15,846 nucleotides of DNA, from positions 1 to 15,846 of the forward strand of contig DASPKS010000143.1 in the NCBI GenBank assembly GCA_035628035.1. The letters run 5' to 3'. This document shows positions 1 to 7,004 of this stretch, in pieces. The notes beneath the pieces were generated by a model that did no database searches, had not been told where the DNA came from, and saw only the letters and a program-made list of their open reading frames with translations. How positions within the stretch are numbered: position 1 is the first letter of the stretch; each line of letters opens with the position of its first letter. The position numbers were made by a program, and so were the translations under genes. This DNA is from DASPKS01 sp035628035 (lineage in GTDB: Bacteria; Bacteroidota; Rhodothermia; Rhodothermales; Rubricoccaceae).

Positions 1-480
1 GCCCTGCTGGCGGCGGAGCTCGAGCTTCTCTCGCTTCCGCGCGACGGCGGCGCTGTCGGTGGCAAGGCTATCGGTGAGGAGGCTATCGGCGTTGGCCACG
101 CGGAGCGTATCGCGGCCCACGGCGGGGTCGAGGAGGATGCGCCGCTCGAAGGGGGACGGCTGGCGCTGCCGCTCTTCGAGGAGCCGGCGGAGCTCGGCGA
201 TGGTCTCCTCCGAGAACCCCCGCTCGCGCGCGGTGCGCTCGAGCGCTTCCGGCGAGGAGGTGTCCACGCCTGCCCGCTCGGCCTGTTCGAGCGCCTCCTC
301 GGGCGTGATCCCCCGCTGCCGCAGCTCCTCTTGCGCGCGCGGGGAGACCTGGGCCGCGGCGGGCGCAGCGAGCAGGGAGAGCGCGGCGACAACCGCGAAG
401 AGGAGGGGTACCCAACGGCCGCCCGGCCGGCGCCCTCCGGAAGGGGCGGAGGTCAGCGGCGGCAGGGAGCGACGGGGCAC
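1..480 (-). CDS. Probable SLBB-domain polysaccharide export protein, N-terminal part (runs off left edge)
   Basis: The reading frame stays open from the left edge to about position 540 on the minus strand, giving at least 160 codons with no stop. The N-terminus has a basic, Gly/Arg-rich stretch, a hydrophobic segment (about residues 24-40) and an Ala-Ala-Ala-Gln cleavage-like site, so it is predicted to be exported. After it comes a charged region with repeated helical motifs (ITPEEALEQAERAGVD, then ALERTARERGFSEETIAELR). This arrangement is typical of the N-terminal spacer of Wza-like capsule/exopolysaccharide export proteins in Bacteroidota. The poly-export and SLBB domains themselves would lie outside the window, so the family call is inference. 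The neighbouring glycosyltransferases fit it. The start is uncertain: GTG at 480, GTG at 486 or TTG at 501. The TTG has an AAAGAG stretch just upstream. Confidence 0.6.
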   Translation of the reverse strand, partial: MPRRSLPPLTSAPSGGRRPGGRWVPLLFAVVAALSLLAAPAAAQVSPRAQEELRQRGITPEEALEQAERAGVDTSSPEALERTARERGFSEETIAELRRLLEERQRQPSPFERRILLDPAVGRDTLRVANADSLLTDSLATDSAAVARKREKLELRRQQG

Positions 481-558
481 AGCCACACTAGGCTCGCGCA
501 AGCGGATCTCTTTCGAGGGAGCCCGTAGGAGGGCTCGGAAGGGTTCAAAAAAAGCGCT

Positions 559-589
559 GGAAGGTAGGACCGCCCCTGCCGGAGCGCAA
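559..589 (-). promoter_or_regulatory. Candidate promoter for the export-protein gene
   Basis: On the minus strand TTG (589-587) is followed after 20 nt by TACCTTCC (566-559). This resembles the Bacteroidota -33 (TTTG) and -7 (TAnnTTTG) elements, with two mismatches in the -7. Initiation would fall near 552, leaving a leader of 50-70 nt. A short T-run follows (minus strand, about 553-547). Confidence 0.35.
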
Positions 590-650
590 GCGAACCCTCC
601 TCGAAGGGGGCGGGCGCTTCCACGTGCCCCACCGCAGAGCCGGTGTGCGG

Positions 651-682
651 TTGAAGCGGCCCCGCCCCCGACGCTAACTTCA
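651..682 (+). promoter_or_regulatory. Candidate promoter for the outer-membrane protein / GT4 unit
   Basis: TTG (651-653) is followed after 21 nt by TAACTTCA (675-682), which matches the TA and TT of the Bacteroidota TAnnTTTG -7 element. Initiation near 690 would give a leader of about 42 nt before the TTG start at 732. It lies in a 251-nt divergent intergenic region (481-731) in which I see no further gene. Confidence 0.35.
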
Positions 683-731
683 TGCTTCCTGAGGCCCCAG
701 GACGACGACGCGTCGGGGGCGCCCCGCCCGC

Positions 732-1286
732 TTGCGCGTTCCCCGGTTGCCCCTCGCCCGCTCTCCTTTTCGTTCCCCCTCCCCCGGGTGGGCGCAGCGG
801 GCGCTCGTGCTGGGCCTCTGGCTGGGCGGCGCTACGGCCGCCGCCCAGGTGGACTTCGCGGCCTCCGTCGGCGGGGGGTACCTCGACTTCGGGGACGTGG
901 GCCGCTTCGGCGTCGCCACGGCCGTCTACATCTCCTTCGCCGACCACGCGCTCGACCTCGTCCCCAACGCGGAGTACTACTACGGGAAGTGGAGCGTGGA
1001 CAGCGACACGCCGGCCGAGACCATCTACGCCGTCGGGCTCGACGGGCACGCCAACCTCCCCCCCCTCGCCAACGTCCTGCGCCCGTACGTGGGCACGGGC
1101 GTCTCCTACGCCCGCCACGGCGGGGAGGGTGGCGTGGCGCTCGACCTCAAGACGGGGGCGTATGTCCGGGCCACCTGGAGCCTCCACCCGTACGCCCAGG
1201 TGACGTACCGCGTCGTGCATGACTTCGAGACGGTCGCCCCGCTCGACGTATACTTCCTGCAGGGCGGCCTGCGGGTGGACCTCTGA
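732..1286 (+). CDS. Small outer-membrane beta-barrel protein, function unknown
   Basis: This is a 184-residue protein. Its start is inferred as TTG at 732, because an in-frame stop at 690 excludes anything further upstream; TTG at 747 is an alternative. Residues 23-39 form a signal peptide (ALVLGLWLGGATAAAQ) with likely cleavage after Ala-Ala-Ala or Gln. The mature part consists of short alternating strands rich in Gly, Tyr and Val (for example VGGGYLDFGDVGRFGVATAVYISF and YVGTGVSYARHGG), ending in FLQGGLRVDL. That pattern is typical of small 8-stranded OmpA/OmpW-like barrels. No catalytic motif is visible. The downstream GT4 gene follows after 55 nt on the same strand, so they may be cotranscribed, but a role in polysaccharide export is only inference. 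Confidence 0.72.
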   Translation: MRVPRLPLARSPFRSPSPGWAQRALVLGLWLGGATAAAQVDFAASVGGGYLDFGDVGRFGVATAVYISFADHALDLVPNAEYYYGKWSVDSDTPAETIYAVGLDGHANLPPLANVLRPYVGTGVSYARHGGEGGVALDLKTGAYVRATWSLHPYAQVTYRVVHDFETVAPLDVYFLQGGLRVDL

Positions 1287-1341
1287 CATGCGCGGCCCAA
1301 TGGCGCGCAGCGGAGGGCCGGCCGGAGGGCACCGGCGCCGT

Positions 1342-2649
1342 ATGCACATCCTCTACGTATACCAGTTCTACAACACGCCCGACTGCGCGACGACGGCGAA
1401 GCACTACGTGTACTTCCGCCACCTCACCGCCCAGGGCCACCGCGTCTCGCTCGTGACGAGCCGGACGTTCCTTGAGCAGCGGCTCACGCACGCGTTCGAG
1501 TGGCTCCCTGAGGGCGTCGACGTGCACTACGTCGACGTCCGCTACGCCAACGAGATGGGGAGTGCGGCGCGGCTCCGCGCCTACGCCACGTACATGGTCC
1601 GCGCCCTCACCGCGGCCCTCCGCTTCGGCCGGCCCGACGTCGTCGTCGGCGTCTCGACGCCGCTGACGGCGGCGTGGGCAGCGCGCCAGGTGGCCCGCGT
1701 CCGCGGCGTGCCGTGGGTGTTCGAGGTGGAGGACCTCTGGCCCGACTTCCCCATCCAGATGGGCGCCATCAAGAGCCCCCTCGCGCAGCGCGTGCTCCGC
1801 CGCGCCGAGCGCGCGCTCTACCGGAGCGCCGACCACATCATCGCGCACAGCCCCGACATGGCGAGCCACATCCTCGCGCACGGGGGGACGCCCGAGCGGC
1901 TGACCACGCTCGTCAACGGGACCGACTTCGACCTCCTCGACCGCGTGCCGGAGGCGCGCCTGGCCGAGCTCCGCGCGCAGCACGGGCTCACGGCGAAGAA
2001 GGTGGTCCTCTACGCGGGGAAGTACGGGCGGGCCAACGACATCCCGCTCCTCATCCGCGCCGCCGAGCGCCTCGCCGGCCGCGACGACGTGCGGTTCGTC
2101 TTCACCGGGTACGGGTTCCTCGCCCCCCTCGTTGAGGAGGCCGCCCAGCGCCTCCCCAACGTGGTGGCGCTGCCGGGGCTACCGAAGCACCTCGCCCTGG
2201 AGTGGTTCCGCGTGGCCGACCTCTCCCTCGTCTCGTTCATCGGGCTCCCCATCCTCGCCACGAACTCGCCGTCGAAGCTCTACGACAGCCTCGGCGCCGG
2301 CACGCCGGTGATCGTGACGAACCCCGGCTGGACGAAGCGGCTGGTTGAGCGGCACGGCGTCGGGCGCTACGTCCCCGCCGGCGACGCCGACGCCCTCGCC
2401 GCCGCCATCGAGGAGGTGTTCGCCGACGAGGCGGCACTCGCCGAGATGGGCCGCCGCGGGCGCGCGCTCGCCGAGGCCGAGTTCGACCGCGCCGCGCACG
2501 TGCGGCGCGTGGAGGCCATCTTCGAGGCCGTCGTCCATGGCGAGACGCTCCCGCCGTACCACGTGGCCGAGACGCCCACGGCGCGGAGCGCCGTGCTGAA
2601 CGGGACCGCAGCGGAACTCCCCGAGCCCGCCGACGCCCTCGCGCGCTAG
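1342..2649 (+). CDS. Glycosyltransferase family 4 (WbuB-like)
   Basis: This 435-residue protein has a GT-B fold. It probably transfers a sugar from a nucleotide-sugar donor to a lipid-linked glycan at the cytoplasmic face of the inner membrane. The N-terminal Rossmann half begins MHILYVYQFY. EVEDLWPD at residues 128-135 is characteristic of WbuB-type GT4 enzymes. The C-terminal donor half has VLYAGKYGRANDI (222-234) and the nucleotide-sugar segment SPSKLYDSLGAGTPVIV (309-325). I chose ATG 1342 because it starts exactly at the first beta strand and follows GGAGGG at 1323-1328; in-frame ATGs at 1288 and 1300 are alternatives and would nearly abut the preceding stop. A roughly 40-residue C-terminal tail looks dispensable. 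Donor and acceptor cannot be told from sequence. Confidence 0.88.
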   Translation: MHILYVYQFYNTPDCATTAKHYVYFRHLTAQGHRVSLVTSRTFLEQRLTHAFEWLPEGVDVHYVDVRYANEMGSAARLRAYATYMVRALTAALRFGRPDVVVGVSTPLTAAWAARQVARVRGVPWVFEVEDLWPDFPIQMGAIKSPLAQRVLRRAERALYRSADHIIAHSPDMASHILAHGGTPERLTTLVNGTDFDLLDRVPEARLAELRAQHGLTAKKVVLYAGKYGRANDIPLLIRAAERLAGRDDVRFVFTGYGFLAPLVEEAAQRLPNVVALPGLPKHLALEWFRVADLSLVSFIGLPILATNSPSKLYDSLGAGTPVIVTNPGWTKRLVERHGVGRYVPAGDADALAAAIEEVFADEAALAEMGRRGRALAEAEFDRAAHVRRVEAIFEAVVHGETLPPYHVAETPTARSAVLNGTAAELPEPADALAR

Positions 2650-3713
2650 CGCGGCCGAGACGAAGCGCGGCGCTGGCGCGCAGCGTGCCACGCGGCCGGG
2701 TCGAGGAACGCGCCGCCGCGCCCGGCGATCCCCTGCGCGAGCGACCGGGCATTGGCCTTCAGGCGAAGCCGCCAGTCCCACCCCCGCCGCCGCGCTTCGA
2801 GCGCGTCCACGAGGAGGTAGCCGAGGTGGACGGCGGCCTGCTGCCACCGCCGCCGCCGCCACCCCATCCGCTTCCACAGGAGGTGGCGGTTGCGGAGGTA
2901 ATAGGCGCGCTTCCAGTGGTCGGCGTCGGGCCAGAGCGTGAACGTCCCATCGCCCGTGATGTGGCGCTTGAGCGCGGAGCGGATGGGCACCTCGGTGAGC
3001 GGGAAACGGTGCTTCTCCACCACCGCGCGGCGGGCGAGCACGGCGGCGCCGGGCCCGAAGGCGCGGTAGTGCCGGAGCGACCAGTCGGTGTCGTCGGCCG
3101 AGATGAAGTAGCCCGCGTCGGGGAGGCCCACGCGCGCGAAGGCGTCGCGGTGGACGAGCGGCCCCTCGAACGTGAACACGTCGACGGGGACCCACCGGAG
3201 CGCGGCGTCTTCTTCGGCGGAGGCGGGCTCGTCGGGCGCCGCCCACCGCTGCGCGGCCTCGTCGACGACGGCCTCGTCGCGGAGGAGCGCGTCGGGGCCG
3301 CCATCGGTGAACCACCGGCGCGGGACGACGGCGCGCTTCCCTGTGAGGTCGGCGACGGCGAGGAGCTCGGCGAGACAGTCCGGCGCCGGCGCCGCGTCGT
3401 CGTCCAGAATCCAGACCCACGGTTCCTCGTGCGCGAGGGCCGCCTCGACGCCGGCGCGGTAGCCGCCCGACGCGCCGGTGTTCATTTCGAGCCTACGGAC
3501 CTCGACGCGGGGATAGCGCGATGCGAGGAGGGCCGCCGTTCCGTCCGTGCTCGCGTTGTCGATCACGAGGACCGTTGCTGGCACCGGGCGCTGCGCGAGG
3601 ACGGCGTCGAGGCACCGCGCGAGGAGCTCGGCCCGGTTGTAGGTGACGACGAACGCGCAGACCGGCGCGGTCGGCGGAGGCGGTGCGCCGAGCGAAGCAG
3701 CGGGGTCGAGCAC
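2646..3713 (-). CDS. Glycosyltransferase family 2 (rhamnosyl/galactofuranosyltransferase-like)
   Basis: This is a 355-residue GT-A enzyme. The N-terminal CAFVVTYNRAELLARCL (19-35) and VLVIDNASTDGT (48-59) are the GT2 nucleotide-binding elements. WILDDDAAP (101-109) carries the metal-binding DxD-type aspartates, and DDTDWSLR (207-214) is the acceptor/catalytic-base motif seen in GlfT2- and rhamnosyltransferase-like members. A basic C-terminal region (about 255-355, with RRRR and several Trp) probably sits at the membrane surface. The start is GTG at 3713, with no clear Shine-Dalgarno; no ATG lies upstream before the divergent gene. Its stop shares the CTAG tetranucleotide with the stop of the convergent GT4 gene. 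It likely adds one sugar to the glycan made by this locus; the substrate is unknown. Confidence 0.87.
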   Translation of the reverse strand: MLDPAASLGAPPPPTAPVCAFVVTYNRAELLARCLDAVLAQRPVPATVLVIDNASTDGTAALLASRYPRVEVRRLEMNTGASGGYRAGVEAALAHEEPWVWILDDDAAPAPDCLAELLAVADLTGKRAVVPRRWFTDGGPDALLRDEAVVDEAAQRWAAPDEPASAEEDAALRWVPVDVFTFEGPLVHRDAFARVGLPDAGYFISADDTDWSLRHYRAFGPGAAVLARRAVVEKHRFPLTEVPIRSALKRHITGDGTFTLWPDADHWKRAYYLRNRHLLWKRMGWRRRRWQQAAVHLGYLLVDALEARRRGWDWRLRLKANARSLAQGIAGRGGAFLDPAAWHAARQRRASSRPR

Positions 3714-3746
3714 AGAGGCCGGGAGGCGGGCGCGTCGGAGGGGGGC

Positions 3747-3782
3747 CGAAGATAGCGCCCGCCCCGGCGGCCCCTATCTTCG
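3747..3782. promoter_or_regulatory. 36-bp inverted repeat between divergent glycosyltransferase genes
   Basis: CGAAGATAG (3747-3755) and CTATCTTCG (3774-3782) are perfect 9-bp inverted arms separated by 18 bp. The spacer itself contains CCGCC-CC-GGCGG (3759-3770). Each arm, read toward its own gene, gives TATCTTCG, a 5/6 match to the Bacteroidota -7 element TAnnTTTG. The site could therefore be two back-to-back -7 elements, a dimeric-regulator operator, or both. The plus-strand copy ends only 6 nt before the ATG at 3789, so that transcript would be nearly leaderless. No TTG element lies at the expected upstream distance on either strand. Confidence 0.5.
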
Positions 3783-3788
3783 CGCGCC

Positions 3789-4769
3789 ATGCCCGCTGCC
3801 TCCAATGCCCTCCCCGATCCCGCGCCTGCACAGGCCGAGCGCGCGCCCGCGCTGTCGGTCCTCGTCGCCGCGCGGGACCGCCCGGAGGCGCTCGCGGCGT
3901 GCCTCGCCAGCGTGGCCGCGCAGACGTTCGCCGACGCGGAGGTCGTCGTGCTCGACGACGCCTCGGCCACGCCGCTCGACGTGCCGGCCCGCGCGGGCGC
4001 GCTGCCCGTCCGCCGCCTCCGGAGTGAGGCGCCGCTCGGCGCCACCGGCGCGCGCAACGCCCTCATGCGCGCGGCGCGCGGGCAGCTTTTCGTCTTCCTC
4101 GACGACGACGCCCGCTTCGAAACCCCCAACGCGCTCGCAACCATCGCCGACGTGTTCGCGCAGGACCCGGCCGCGGCGCTCCTCGCCTTCCGCGTGACGG
4201 ACCGCACCGAGGCGGGCACGCAGCCGCTCCTTCCCTACCCCCGCCGGTGGCTCGCCCGACGCCCGGGGCTCGACCGCCGTGCCGCGCCCGCCGCCGCCTT
4301 CGTCGCGTGCGGCTACGCCCAGCGCCGCGACGCCACGCCCGACGGCGGGCGCTACGACGAGCGGCTCGTCTACGGGCACGAGGAGCTGGAGCTGGCCTAC
4401 CGCGTGCTCGACGCCGGCCACACGATTCGCTACACGCCGGAGGTGGCCGTCTTCCACGACCGCACGCAGCCCGTGGCGACGGCCCGGTCGGGCGCGGGTG
4501 GCACGGCCACGCGCCACTGGAAGACGTACTTCATGACGCGGAACCGGCTGCTCGTCGCGTGGGCCCACCTCCCCCTCCGCTACCTCCCCTCGCACCTGGC
4601 CATCTGGACGGCGCTCCACGCGCTCGACGCGCTCCGCCACCGCCACCTCGGCGCCTTCTTCGCCGGCCTCCGCGACGGCGTGCGGGACCTCGCGAAGACC
4701 AAGCGGCAACCCCTCTCGCCGCGCACGGTCCGCTACCTCCGCACGCATGGCGGGCGCCTCTGGTACTAG
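3789..4769 (+). CDS. Glycosyltransferase family 2
   Basis: This 326-residue GT-A enzyme has LSVLVAARDRPEALAACLAS (22-41), AEVVVLDDASATP (50-62) and FLDDDARFETP (103-113), the last carrying the metal-binding aspartates. GHEELELAYRVL (196-207) corresponds to the ED/EE acceptor-site motif, followed by VAVFHD (219-224). The C-terminal half has a semi-amphipathic stretch rich in Trp, Leu and His (about 255-300) that could associate with the inner membrane. The start is ATG 3789, directly downstream of the palindrome. The next GT4 gene begins 4 nt after its stop, so they are almost certainly cotranscribed and perhaps translationally coupled. It probably acts in assembly of a surface polysaccharide; the donor sugar cannot be assigned. 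Confidence 0.86.
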   Translation: MPAASNALPDPAPAQAERAPALSVLVAARDRPEALAACLASVAAQTFADAEVVVLDDASATPLDVPARAGALPVRRLRSEAPLGATGARNALMRAARGQLFVFLDDDARFETPNALATIADVFAQDPAAALLAFRVTDRTEAGTQPLLPYPRRWLARRPGLDRRAAPAAAFVACGYAQRRDATPDGGRYDERLVYGHEELELAYRVLDAGHTIRYTPEVAVFHDRTQPVATARSGAGGTATRHWKTYFMTRNRLLVAWAHLPLRYLPSHLAIWTALHALDALRHRHLGAFFAGLRDGVRDLAKTKRQPLSPRTVRYLRTHGGRLWY

Positions 4770-4773
4770 GCCG

Positions 4774-5898
4774 ATGCCTCCGCCCCCCCGCCCGGACGTG
4801 CTCTTCGCCCTCGCCGGCGACGTGCGGAGCTCGTCGCGGGCGCTGCGGCAGGTCCGGGCGCTCCGGGAGGCGGGCCTCTCCATCGAGGTGCTGGGGCTCG
4901 GCGAGCCCACCGATGCGCTCGGCCCGGGCATCACAGCGCGCACGGTGCCGACGCCGCCGGGGCGCGGGCCGCGCTGGTTCCTGCGCCTCCACCGCCGCTT
5001 CCGCGACGAAGTGCTCGCCTGCCCGGCGCGGCTCTACTTCGCCAGCGACCTCTACGTCCTCCCCGCCCTCGCGCGTGCGGCCCGCCGTCACCGCGCCCGC
5101 CTCGCCTTCGACGCGCGCGAGCTCTACGCCCACCTCGACTCGTCGGCCGGGCGCCCGTGGGTGAGCGCCGTCTGGGGCGCCGTCGAGCGAAGAACCATCG
5201 GGCGTGCCGACGTGGTCTTCACGGTGAATCAGAGCATCGCCGACCACCTCGAAAAAACGTACGGGATCGCGCCGCCCGTCGTCGTTCACAACGTGAGCGA
5301 GCACGAGCCGGCGGCGCCGACGAACCGCCTCCGTGAACATTTCGGGTGGACGGCCGACCAGCGGGTTGCGCTCTACCAGGGGGGGCTGCGCGAGGGGCGC
5401 GGGCTGCCGGCCCTCCTCCGCGCCGTCGCGGCGGTGGAGGAGGCCGCGCTCGCCATCATCGGCGACGGCCCGCTGGAAGGGGCGCTGCGGCAGCAGGCCG
5501 CCCCGCTGGGCGCTCGCGTGGGCTTCCTCCCCTTCACCCCGCCGGACGAGCTGCTCGCGTGGACGGCCTCGGCCGACCTGGGCGCCCTCCTCATCGAGCC
5601 GCTGACGCTCAGCCTCCGCCTCGCGCTGCCCAACAAGCTTTTTGAGTACCTTATGGCTGGGCTGCCGGTCCTGGCCAGCCCCGGGCCGGAGATCCGCCGC
5701 GTCGTCGAGACCTTCGACGTGGGGCTCGTCGCCGACCCGGCCGACCCCGCTGCCCTCGCGCGCGCCCTCCGCCGCGCCCTCACCGACGACACCGCCCGCG
5801 CCCGCTGGCGCGCGAACCTCCCCGCTGCCCTCCACGCCTACCGCTGGGCGACCGACGCCGCCCGCTTCCAGGCCGCGATCCTCGACCTCCTCCGATGA
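4774..5898 (+). CDS. Glycosyltransferase family 4 (group 1)
   Basis: This is a 374-residue GT-B enzyme. The N-terminal half contains DVLFALAGDVRSSSRALRQ (8-26), LAFDARELYAH (110-120) and DVVFTVNQSIADHL (146-159), as in GT4 enzymes whose acceptor domain ends in this 'sentinel' strand. The C-terminal half has ALYQGGLREGRGL (199-211), AIIGDGPLEGAL (227-238) and PNKLFEYLMAGLPVLAS (286-302), the canonical donor-binding segment. ATG 4774 is chosen because it lies 4 nt after the upstream GT2 stop; a longer in-frame start at 4747 would overlap that gene. Its TGA overlaps the next gene's ATG (ATGA, 5895-5898). It is likely one sugar-transfer step in the same pathway as its neighbours; specificity is unknown. 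Confidence 0.88.
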   Translation: MPPPPRPDVLFALAGDVRSSSRALRQVRALREAGLSIEVLGLGEPTDALGPGITARTVPTPPGRGPRWFLRLHRRFRDEVLACPARLYFASDLYVLPALARAARRHRARLAFDARELYAHLDSSAGRPWVSAVWGAVERRTIGRADVVFTVNQSIADHLEKTYGIAPPVVVHNVSEHEPAAPTNRLREHFGWTADQRVALYQGGLREGRGLPALLRAVAAVEEAALAIIGDGPLEGALRQQAAPLGARVGFLPFTPPDELLAWTASADLGALLIEPLTLSLRLALPNKLFEYLMAGLPVLASPGPEIRRVVETFDVGLVADPADPAALARALRRALTDDTARARWRANLPAALHAYRWATDAARFQAAILDLLR

Positions 5899-6461
5899 CC
5901 CGACCCCCCCGCGCACGTAGCGCGTTCATTCGCTTCGCGTTGCCCTTCGGGGCTCTCGGCTTCTTCGCCCTCGCGGCCCTGCCCGCCCGCGCCCAGGTCG
6001 ACGCCTCCATCGTCCCCGACGACGCCCCCGCCTGGCAGCCGATGGCCGCCGCCATCGACTCGGCGAAGACCGACGACCGCCTCCTCCTCATCCACACCTA
6101 CGCGAAGTGGTGCGGGTGGTGCGCCCGCCTCGACCAGGAGGTCTACACCGACGACGCCGTGCAGGCGTACCTCGGCGAGCACTTCGCCGTCACCCGCCTC
6201 GACATGGAGGCCGAGGATCCCGTCCGCTTCTTCGGCATGCAGCAGCAGCAGCGCGAGCTGGCCGCCAGCTTCGGCGTCACGGGCACGCCCACCATCCTCT
6301 TCTTCGACGCCGAGGGCCGCTACATCACGCGGTACCCCGGCTACGCCCCGCCCGACCGGTTCCTGTACCTCCTCCGGTACGTCAAGGAGGGCGCGTACGA
6401 GCTGATGCCGTTCCCCGACTTCATCGAGATGGCCGAGCACGCCGACCAGCGCGGCGGCTGA
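5895..6461 (+). CDS. Exported thioredoxin-like protein (WCGWC)
   Basis: This 188-residue protein has an N-terminal signal peptide (basic n-region, hydrophobic residues 14-29, cleavage near Ala-Arg-Ala-Gln 31-34), so it should act in the periplasm. The redox motif WCGWC is at residues 72-76, preceded by LLLIHTYAK, the usual beta strand. The cis-proline TPT (131-133) and strand ILFFDAEG (134-141) complete a thioredoxin fold of the Thioredoxin_7/DsbD-gamma type. The C-terminal 45 residues form an extension with YLLRYVKEGAYE. It may reduce or isomerise disulfides, or deliver electrons to another protein. The ATGA overlap with the preceding GT4 gene shows it is the last gene of the glycosyltransferase operon. 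A strong hairpin follows its stop after 15 nt. Its partner is unknown. Confidence 0.87.
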   Translation: MTRPPRARSAFIRFALPFGALGFFALAALPARAQVDASIVPDDAPAWQPMAAAIDSAKTDDRLLLIHTYAKWCGWCARLDQEVYTDDAVQAYLGEHFAVTRLDMEAEDPVRFFGMQQQQRELAASFGVTGTPTILFFDAEGRYITRYPGYAPPDRFLYLLRYVKEGAYELMPFPDFIEMAEHADQRGG

Positions 6462-6476
6462 GCGCCCTCGCTCGAC

Positions 6477-6518
6477 GGAGAAGGCCGGAGGATAGCCTAG
6501 CATCCTCCGGCCTTCTCC
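6477..6518. terminator. Bidirectional hairpin terminator between convergent genes
   Basis: GGAGAAGGCCGGAGGAT (6477-6493) and its exact complement (6502-6518) form a perfect 17-bp stem with an 8-nt loop. It lies between the stops of the thioredoxin-like gene (6461) and the minus-strand methyltransferase gene (6522), so it can serve both. Neither side has a clear U-tract, so it may act as a strong stem without one or as an mRNA 3'-end stabiliser. Confidence 0.8.
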
Positions 6519-6521
6519 TGT

Positions 6522-6998
6522 TCAGAGCCACCGGCGGACGCGGGCGCGGTAGGCCGCGTAGTCCTCCGGGAACGCCGACAACAGGTACCGCTCCTCCGGT
6601 CGGATGACCGTCGCATAGAGGACGACGAGCACGAGGGGGAGGAGAAACAGCGGCCACGGCGTGTTGAGCAGGAGCGCCGCGCCGACATAGGCCACCGCGA
6701 GGGCGACATACATCGGGTTTCGCGAGAACCGGTACGGGCCGCGCTGCACGAGGGCGCTTGGCGGATAGAAAGGGATGATCGCCGTCTTCGCCCGGCGGAA
6801 GGCGAGCATGGCCCACCCGCCGAGCGCTACACCCACCACGATCAGCGCTAGCCCGATCCACCCCACGCCCTCCGCGTGCTCATCACCCACGATGCGAAGC
6901 GGGTAAAGCATGCAGAGCCCGTGCCCTACCGCGAATGCTACCACGAACAGCAGCGGCGGCGGGTACCTGACGCCAGGACGCGATACTGCGCGTTCCAT
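6522..6998 (-). CDS. Isoprenylcysteine carboxyl methyltransferase-family membrane protein
   Basis: This is a 158-residue integral membrane protein with about four hydrophobic segments (about residues 14-32, 46-66, 96-112 and 114-132). RGPYRFSRNPMY (86-97) and the C-terminal RPEERYLLSAFPEDYAAYRARVRRW (133-157) are the signature S-adenosylmethionine-binding elements of the ICMT/phospholipid-methyltransferase (PEMT/NnrU-like) group. Bacterial members are mostly uncharacterised; candidate substrates are lipids or small molecules rather than prenylated proteins. ATG 6998 lies 6 nt after the stop of prmC, so the two are cotranscribed. The length is normal for bacterial members. The family is confident, the substrate unknown. 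Confidence 0.85.
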   Translation of the reverse strand: MERAVSRPGVRYPPPLLFVVAFAVGHGLCMLYPLRIVGDEHAEGVGWIGLALIVVGVALGGWAMLAFRRAKTAIIPFYPPSALVQRGPYRFSRNPMYVALAVAYVGAALLLNTPWPLFLLPLVLVVLYATVIRPEERYLLSAFPEDYAAYRARVRRWL

Positions 6999-7004
6999 GG
7001 TCGA

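Noticed and set aside
59..1222. A 387-codon plus-strand frame crossing the left intergenic region
   Set aside because: It spans the divergent promoter region and overlaps two better-supported genes in other frames, and its sequence is Arg/Pro-rich without domain signs.
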